A DNA stretch of 64,000 nucleotides from Lantana camara (Eukaryota; Streptophyta; Magnoliopsida; Lamiales; Verbenaceae), in contig CM074865.1 of the NCBI GenBank assembly GCA_037501455.1, positions 52,842,501-52,906,500 on the forward strand. Reading direction: 5' to 3'. How positions within the stretch are numbered: position 1 is the stretch's first letter; every line of letters starts with the position of its first letter. This document shows, one piece after another, positions 57,423-64,000 of this stretch. Below the pieces are notes generated by a model that saw only the letters and a list, made by a program, of their open reading frames with translations, was not told the DNA's origin and made no database searches. The position numbers and the translations under genes are program-made.

Positions 57423-57559
57423 CTGAAATCACAATCACATAGGAAATATAATGCATGTGGGGTTAAGAATGTTTCAACGATCATCACAGAACAACAATCA
57501 CCAAATAACATCAATCATCAGACATAGAGTGCAGAAAGAAATAACATTAATACTCACGG
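57423..57559 (-). other. Predicted intron just upstream of gag in element F
   Basis: In sense, GGACC is followed by GTGAGTATTAATG (donor near 57559), and GATTGTGATTTCAG ends at 57423, ten bases before the gag ATG. The acceptor could also be used from LTR donors, which would skip ORF0 and make gag the first ORF of the mRNA. Confidence 0.5.
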
Positions 57560-57899
57560 TCCTGCTGGTATCTTGAAGCGACTCTAAGACTCATGATGCA
57601 AAAATGTAAAGCAACATGAAATAACAATATAAGATGATCAAAATGTGTCATATATATATATGCATCATGGTTAGTATGCTTCAAGAGCTACAAAAGTAAA
57701 AGCAAAAAGAGGGGGGTGGACCCGATCTACCTCGAGTTACACCCTACAAATACTGTCACTCCTAGTAAGTCAAAGCTGCTACTGCCCGCTGCTGCTACTA
57801 TGTACTGCTGCAAAAATGGGGAGTGTCTCCACTGGTCGCTATATACATACCCCCGGATAACTATCCTATATACTGTACCTCGTATCTCATGGTCTGAAC

Positions 57900-58658
57900 T
57901 CAATCCTCCGTAGCACTACCTGCCTCGAGGTCAACTATATCGTCTGAATCTGGAACCCTAATAGGACTCCACTCCTCACTGGGCTCAACACTGTCCTCCT
58001 CCTCAGGAATAACCTGTAGTCCATCAACATCCCCGCCAATCTCATCGTCCTGCTGGGGCTCCTCCTCCTCGCCCTCATCAGAATGGGCTACAGCCTCTGA
58101 AGCCTCACTGTCTCTGGAATGGGCTGCTGTGGGTCCGGGCTGCATCTCCAGAACCTACTCCATCACCTGAGTATCATTCAGGTGAAGTGCATCCTCCAAA
58201 CGGCTCCTCATCTGGGCTCGGTACTGGTCATGGATCACTATAGAAGCCTCACGGTCCAGAGTCAAACTAACCACGTCCTCCTCGAGCTCGGCCACTCGTG
58301 ATTCTAACTGAGAAATAGCGATCTGAGATGCGGCTAACTGGTCCCGAGCATGATCACGATCTACTGCTGTCTGTCTAGCCATCTCTCGGTTCCTCTCAGC
58401 CTCCAATCGATACTCACCAGTCCTCTGATACTCATAAAAGTAGGCATCCCTCTCGGTCTCTAATAGATGAACTGCTCTGTTTGGGTAGGCATACCCGGGA
58501 AAGGCCTCCTGACGTGAATCCTGACTATGCTGCCTAATCCTCTGCCAAGGATAGTATCTAGGACCCCCACTACGAGTAACAACTAAGGTCCTAGGAGGCT
58601 CATACTGATCAAGCCACTCGATGCTATCAGAATGTGGAAGCTTACCGTAGCCAGCCAT
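57900..58658 (-). CDS. ORF0 of element F: coiled-coil protein with acidic tail (one in-frame TAG)
   Basis: Starts at ATG 58656-58658 in a good plant context (AAAAATGGCT), 124 nt after the 5' LTR. Residues 1-65 are mixed (MAGYGKLPHSDSIEWLDQYE, GGPRYYPWQRIRQHS). About 66-150 is a heptad-like, charged helix (LETERDAYFYEYQRTGEYRL, LAASQIAISQLESRVAELEE) that should form a coiled coil. After TAG at 58155-58157 (codon 168) the same frame continues 84 codons with a very acidic tail (EEEEPQQDDE, EEEDSVEPSEE). I recognise no family. Extra ORFs upstream of gag are known in other large gypsy elements (e.g. Ogre), but I cannot show homology. Either a protein of 167 residues is made or TAG is read through. 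Confidence 0.6.
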
Positions 58659-58762
58659 TTTTACTCTAGAAAAACACTTTACAAATTGTTAGAGCAAGGA
58701 AATTATAGTAAAATACTTTCTCTATCTAATGTTAAAGTTAAGTTCTCTCTATCTAAACCTGA

Positions 58763-58775
58763 TGCTCTGATACCA
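58763..58775 (-). other. Primer-binding site of element F
   Basis: TGGTATCAGAGCA on the minus strand, 7 nt after the 5' LTR, matches initiator tRNA-Met. Confidence 0.9.
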
Positions 58776-59891
58776 CCTTAGCTGTAGCGCCCCTTAACAC
58801 TACAACCCCGCACCGTAGTACTCCCCGAGTGGATGTGAGACCTAGCACTCGAGAAATACTCCGGCGAACGGACAAGACTATGCAATACCAGAGTATGAAA
58901 TTTAAATGCAACGGAAATAAACTTGAGCAAATAAAAAGGGGACAATGCATAACAAAGCACATATTATTAAGTTGGATAAGTGTTTACAGCAAAAGTTCTG
59001 ACTTTAGAGAAGAGTGCTTATTGTAAGATGTACATGCACTCGTGATTACTCTAATTGACTGGAATGTGACACCTTAAAGCTTCAAGATACCTCTAAGGCG
59101 TCGCTGTATAGATTCCTGAAATCATGAATTGAAAGAACAGGAGGGTTAGTCAAAATGACTAAGTGACGGGGGGTTTGGGATTTAGGATTATAAGTAAGAT
59201 TTTTGAAATGTTTTAACCAAGAAAGACTTGGTTTGAAATGTATATACTATATAGTAACAAATAAATATATGACAATAATATCCGGTTCATATTGTTTTGA
59301 AACAATAGGAGTAGGGGGAATATAGGCTATACTTTTTGGAAAACTTATGAACCGTTTTGAAAATGATTTTGATGCCCGCAAGCTAGGCGTCTCCAACCTT
59401 AACTCCTTAAAAACCAAGAATATTCGTAACGACATTGATCAAGATGTCGTTACTCAGTAAAAAGAAATACAACAATACAATACCATCCTTCTTCCTCCGG
59501 TGTCACCTCAGGGAGCTACCCCTAGTGACGATATACATGAATTTGGGAGGGACGTACCTTTTCCCGTCACTTGGTGTGGAATAACTAACCTCCAGTTAGA
59601 CCACCACCAAGATCTAGTTGGCGGCTGGTATAATAGTAGACCTCGGCCCGTGCCTCCCGGACTACTACTTCTACCAAGACCACCGGGCCCATAGGAAAAA
59701 CAATAACTTTGCTTGCAAGACGAGAATATTTACCCGTAAGAAAGTACTAAGTACTTTTCGGGTAAATGTATGTTTTCAATATTTAACAAGAATTATTTTC
59801 CCATAAAGGGAAGAATAACTTGAAAGGAAATTCAAGAAAATAAAGTAAAGTATTTTATCATGATTTCAGTTGAAAAGATTTAAACCCTCAC

Positions 59892-59947
59892 CGATACCGA
59901 GACTTAAGTGGAAGTGTGAGGATTCCACTCTTCGATGCTATGTTCGC
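59892..59947 (-). other. Predicted internal leader exon (exon 2) in element F 5' LTR
   Basis: Acceptor GTTATTACTTTCAG before 59947 and donor GGTATCG/GTGAGG after 59892, 56 nt. The predicted next acceptor is CATGATTTCAG ending at 59116, giving exon 3 from 59115 to the LTR end and PBS. The same order occurs in A, C and D, although the sequences differ. Confidence 0.5.
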
Positions 59948-60961
59948 CTGAAAGTAATAACTACTATGGACTTAGAACTAGGTTCTTAGTTCCTAACTAA
60001 CTAATTGCACATAACATCATAATGAAATAATTAGGAAAGATACACGTTGTGTAATGCGTTAAAGATTTCCCGGTAAACCCTAAATTTACCCGTTTAATTA
60101 ATAAATCCAGGGTTTATGGGATCTTTAACTAATCAAATATTTATTAACTATATTATAATTCTAATTGTAAGGTTTGAAATGAAATTCAAGGTTTAATTTG
60201 ACAATGTAGGTTATCTTTTGAAAAATATTTCATAGTTTACCGATTTTGGAAAATTTGGGAAAAATATTTCTTTAAAAATTCCAAAACTTATTTTATAATT
60301 ATTTTTGTAATAATTTCGAAATTAATGACATTTTGGTTGACCAAAAGTCAAAATTACTATTAAAAACATTTACTATTCAATTTCATATGAATTAAACACT
60401 TTATAACACAAAATCAAATTCACACACACACACACATGTGGATCACGGCACACACATGCACACACACACATCCAAGAACATTATGAACATGTTCTTGAGC
60501 TTATTTGAATATTCAAAGAGGGTGTGTAACATGTTCTATCACATTCATATTCATAACATAAGATTAAAGTATAATATAGCAAAATATATGAACTTTCTAT
60601 GAAAAATAATTCTAAATAAATTATTCTTGGCATGAACAAGATCATAAACATTTAAATACATAATCACATTATATCATATCATAATTCATGCACATAATTA
60701 AATAAAATTCCATAATGTGCTCACATTATATTTAAACTATCAACTATGCACATATTTCATAAAATAAATTCCTAAAGCATAATTTAATTAATCCTAGGCA
60801 TGCTACTATTATTTCTATACTAAGAACATTATATAAAACATGAGATAATAGAAGAAAACATACCTTAGAGAGAGAATAGGGAGAGTGGCGTGAGGTTTGG
60901 GGAGAGGGAGAGAGTGATTTTTGTGTGTTGAATGTGAGGTATAAATGAGGCTTAAGGGGGG

Positions 60962-60969
60962 TATTTATA
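60962..60969 (-). promoter_or_regulatory. TATA box of element F 5' LTR
   Basis: CCTATAAATACC on the minus strand. A start about 30 bp downstream leaves a CT-rich exon 1 of about 75 nt ending TCTCTCTCTAAG/GTATGT (donor bases 60862-60863). Confidence 0.7.
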
Positions 60970-62094
60970 GGTAGTCATGAGGGGTTTCTAAGCAATAAAT
61001 GAGAGTTTATGGGAGATGTGGTTGCCTAGGGTTTCAACAAATGCTTGGTAATTAAATTGGAGATGTGGTTTAATTATAATTTGAACAAATGCTAGGTTAA
61101 TAACTAAGAAATGTGGAGAAATTATGCTCATTTGTTCATTTCTTCTAGAAGAGCATGAGGTCATGGATGATGTCATTTGGAATAAAAATAAATGTAAAAA
61201 TAATATAAAATTTATTCAAGAGTCGAGAGGTAAAATTTTGATGTAGTGAATTAATGAAAGAATGAGTGAAAAATGAGTTTCGTTTTAGTTATAAACATGA
61301 AATATTTGGAGTTTTTGTTTATAAATTATGAACATTGAAGATGATGAAAATCATGAGAAAATTATATAATCGAGGCTAGGATGAAGTTTAAAGTTTGGAA
61401 AAATCACTATATTGTAGAGAAAAATTCAAGGATCGTTATAAGTATAATTTCGACTATTGCATAAAAGCTAATTATTTGAAAATAAAATGATGATTTTTAG
61501 ATAGGAAAATATTTATAAATATGCTATAGGTGAAATCGAGTTTTTGGTAAATGCATGAAAATTCGTGAAATAATTTGAGGGTCGTTTTGGTTATAATTTT
61601 GAATATCAAAAGGTAGATGAATAAGGTTTTATTGATGATTGAATCATAAGCTAGGGTTTTTGCCGGTTTTTGGTACTACGAGAGTTAGGATAGGAATTAT
61701 GGTGTAAAGAGAGTATCACGATCCTCGAAATAATGTGAGGATTATTTTGGTTAAAATATTGGGTAGTGAAAGTGTTTCGGGAGATGTAGGAATATTTTTG
61801 GGCTGTAGGGGTATTTTCGTAATTTCCAACCTAAACTGTAGGAATGGGTTTTGAAGCATATGAAGGGTTTTTAGGTGCTAGAAAGGAATGAATACTAGAA
61901 TTCTAGGATTTTATGAAAAGAGTTTCAAGGCACGAGTTAAAAGAACATTTAATTAAACTATAACATATAAAAGAACACATAAGTCACATAAAATGCAATG
62001 CATGAAGTGAGTTAATAGGGATCGAGGTTATAAACGCTTCCTGAGTTGCCCTTTACTTACCTTTCTCAACTTGGCCCTGAGTAGGGCTGTTACA

Positions 62095-62816
62095 CATTGC
62101 ATCATATGCATCCATATGCATTTGCCGAGCATCTAAGTGGTTCATTTTTTGGTCTAACTTTGTCTTTTATTCTTTGTTTTGTTCAGAGCATTGTCTCGGA
62201 GGACAGGAGGTAATCTCTTAGGTGTGTTCCGGTTTGCTTCGTTCGTTTGGTCGACAAGGTAAGTTTTCTTTCTTTTAGTTATTATGACCTACAACCCTAC
62301 ATGAGGAGCCCAGGGACGCTGTTGGGCCGTCGGGTTACTCCCGAGTACGGTCTCCACTCTTAAAGGATCAACCCTGTACCCACTAGGAGGTTGGTGGGGG
62401 ATGGATTCCTTGGGCGTGAGCGTCATGAAAATCAGCACCCTTACCTATTTGTGTGGATGGTTAGGGTGTGCACAACCCTTCCATCACCCGGAGAAGAGGT
62501 ATGCGTGTTTGAATTATGCTTTTCGTTTGAGATTTGATTCTAAATTTTTCTATGAAAGGAGTTAGGTAGTTTGAGACTCGTACTCGCCGAGTTGTGAGTT
62601 TTGGCTTCTAAAATTGGTTCGTGAAACTGGAGTGCATTCCAAATTTCTAAAATTTGCTGATTTTGGCCTCCGGCCTAAACTCTTTTCTATATATAATATT
62701 ACGTGTCAAAATGAACTAGAATGCAAAAACCACGCCCCGGTTTATGAGCTTTTAAGACTTTGTATATGCTCTACTTTACGTATATCTACGTGTGAGTGTG
62801 TCAACCCCCTCACCAG
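62095..62816 (+). repeat. 3' LTR of the plus-strand gypsy element, part 2
   Basis: Continues the inverted D-type LTR after F (CATTG duplication). Contains a predicted leader exon 62187-62258 (acceptor TTTTGTTCAG, donor GTCGACAAG/GTAAGT), a GC-rich conserved block (62300-62500) and TCCGGCCTAAACTC, as in D. It is interrupted by a hAT element at 62817. Confidence 0.8.
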
Positions 62817-63864
62817 TAGGGGTGTACAAAAAAATCGGAACTAAAAAATCGAACCGAACCGAACCCACCAAACATGGTTCTGTTCGGTTTTCGGTTTGTC
62901 CTTTTCATATTTTCGGTTTTTCAGTTTCTTCGGTTTGGTGAGTCGGTTAAACCGGGCCGAACCGAAAAACCGAATTACTTCTCTTTTTTTTTTAATTTAT
63001 TTATATGTCATACGATTTTGCTTTTTGGAACTAGGCATATAATCACGTTTCTTGCCTTTTCACTAACATCAGGCATGACTCATTCCCCCAATTGAAATCC
63101 CTATTCCCAGATCTGAAAGAAAGGAAAACCCTAGCTGCTCTCTCTCCATTCTCCAATTGCCACTCGGCCACTCCAGAGTCCAGACTCCAAACGCCAGCCG
63201 CGACACCATCACTCAGCCCTGTGTCCTCTCTTCTCCAGCGGCTGTGGAATTAAAGGCTGAAGTCGAAATACCTTCAATTTTCTTATTTTGTACTTTTCTT
63301 TATCATGAATGATAAAAAAAATAGCATTAGTTATTGAATCCCTAGTTTAATTTGTGTCAATTTTAGTTAAAGTTTCTGTTTTTGTGAATTTTTCTGAATC
63401 TTGAGCTTTTGGGTTTTATGTTTTAGATGGAAATAATACCTGAGAATGAAGAGACGGCGAGTTACCTGGGAATAAAACCAATGAGAAATGAGATTCTTCA
63501 TACTTCAGGTTCGATCGAGGCCGAGGCGAAGGTTAAAAAAAAAGGGAAAAAAACCGAAACCAATTCCACATCTTGTGTTTTTTGTTTGAACAAAAGAGAT
63601 TGCATGTGTTTTTTGTTTGAAAAATTACACAGCTCCAGATTGCATTCAATATTTCCAGGTTTTCCCCTTTTTTATTATTTTTTATTTTATGAGTCACGAT
63701 TTTTCGGCCGAAAATCGAAATCGAACCGAAAAGGTTCAGTTAAAACCAAACCGAACTGAAACTCAAATGGTTCGGTTTTGGTTTGGGCTTTTCAAAAACC
63801 GAAAGTTTCGGTTAATCGACCGAAACTTTAGTTCGGTCAAAAAACTGGACCATGTACACCCCTA
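62817..63864 (+). mobile_element. Non-autonomous hAT transposon, 1048 bp
   Basis: Perfect 12-bp terminal inverted repeats TAGGGGTGTACA / TGTACACCCCTA and a perfect 8-bp target duplication CTCACCAG (62809-62816, 63865-63872), the hAT signature. The ends carry more than ten subterminal copies of AACCGAAC/GTTCGGTT in both orientations. The middle (63060-63600) looks like the 5' part of an autonomous copy: CT-rich leader, intron and a short first coding exon. This is therefore an internal-deletion derivative rather than a featureless MITE. Strand follows the putative exon. Confidence 0.92.
63427..63585 (+). pseudogene. Putative 5' coding exon remnant of hAT transposase
   Basis: ATG directly after a TTTATGTTTTAG acceptor-like tract opens MEIIPENEETASYLG, then HTSGSIEAEAKVKKKGKK. 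An acidic start followed by Ser/Glu and a Lys-rich run resembles the N-terminus of plant BED-type hAT transposases before the BED zinc finger. The finger and everything after it are missing. Recognition is by general resemblance only. Confidence 0.4.
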
Positions 63865-64000
63865 CTCACCAGTCTTTAGGACTGATCCCTCCTCGTTGTC
63901 TTCTTTTTCCCCTTTGTTTCTTGAGTTTGCAGGTCTAGGGTTTGGTCCGAGCTGGGCAGTGGTTTTCTTTCGAGTTGTTTTTGTCTGAGTTCTAGTCTTC
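63865..64000 (+). repeat. 3' LTR of the plus-strand gypsy element, part 3 (runs off the window)
   Basis: Resumes with CTCACCAGTCTTTAGGACTG, the inverse of the D-type block at 33550. Contains the leader exon 3 acceptor TTGAGTTTGCAG at 63921-63932, then GTCTAGGG. The LTR end lies beyond 64000. Confidence 0.8.

Larger units (their letters stand above)
51589..62094 (-). mobile_element. Element F: very young, pol-deleted chromovirus with extra ORF upstream of gag
   Basis: 10,506 bp, target duplications CATTG (51584-51588, 62095-62099), LTRs of 3311 and 3312 bp that differ by four substitutions and one indel by eye, and a 3883-bp internal region. Sense order: 5' LTR, PBS, ORF0, spliced leader, gag, protease, RT start, deletion, integrase C-terminus, chromodomain, PPT, 3' LTR. 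The integrase tail and chromodomain are Tekay/Del-like (inference). Gag has one stop, pol has frameshifts and a large deletion, so it cannot move itself. The near-identical LTRs mean it transposed recently and was presumably mobilised by a partner. Confidence 0.93.
58783..62094 (-). repeat. Element F, right LTR (5' LTR in element sense)
   Basis: 3312 bp, TGTAGCGCCCC to AGGGCTGTTACA. It contains the promoter and predicted leader exons and introns. A CA-rich microsatellite (60420-60470) and a hairpin CAAGAACA/TGTTCTTG (60473-60497) lie in intron 1. Confidence 0.95.

Noticed and set aside
57716..57913. Plus-strand 65-codon ORF in the F leader
   Set aside because: Antisense to the spliced leader, no motif.

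Overview
The window is plant nuclear DNA, most likely from a eudicot with a large, repeat-rich genome. It is AT-rich. Three elements carry primer-binding sites matching plant initiator tRNA-Met (TGGTATCAGAGC). Ty1/copia, Ty3/gypsy (chromovirus-like), CACTA and hAT sequences are stacked inside one another. I see no intact host gene, rRNA, tRNA or CRISPR array. The species cannot be named from the sequence.

Layout, left to right. 1-2005 is the right end of a CACTA transposon carrying minus-strand pieces of an alcohol dehydrogenase-like gene and a type I signal peptidase gene. It sits in a minus-strand copia element whose pieces (2006-2368, 5953-6004, 9306-10189, 19448-19531) are separated by two solo LTRs (2369-5952, 6005-9305), by element A (10190-19447) and by element B (from 19532). 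A is young: its two 3455-bp LTRs differ at 7 sites that I found, its TSD is GCTCA, it has an intact gag ORF and it has no pol. B is gag-less, holds a solo LTR (23835-27439, TSD TAGCA) and is cut off on the right by an inverted, chimeric LTR (28816-31861).

From 31862 a plus-strand gypsy element (gag 31862-32217 and 49238-49740, decayed pol, 3' LTR from about 50995) hosts a five-level nest: gypsy gag > copia H (32218-49237) > D-type LTR complex (33075-45123) > inverted C-type LTR (39577-44914) > solo LTR (40679-43339, TSD TCTTA). The 3' LTR hosts element F (51589-62094, TSD CATTG), which is also very young. F has an extra ORF upstream of gag, a deletion of RT, RNase H and most of integrase, and a broken chromodomain. 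The same LTR hosts a 1048-bp hAT derivative (62817-63864, TSD CTCACCAG).

The LTR families A, B, C, D and F are unusually long (2.7-3.6 kb) and share one plan. Read in the element's sense direction, an LTR contains a TATA box (clear in A, F and B), a short exon ending in a consensus splice donor, an intron, a second exon of 56-73 nt, another intron, and a third exon starting at a CAG acceptor that runs through the LTR end to the PBS. In C- and D-type LTRs, intron 1 holds a cluster of palindromes whose sequence is private to each element, yet whose arms carry matched changes. The internal regions of A and B hold a separate array of short hairpins, also with matched changes. These two structures are the most interesting signals here.
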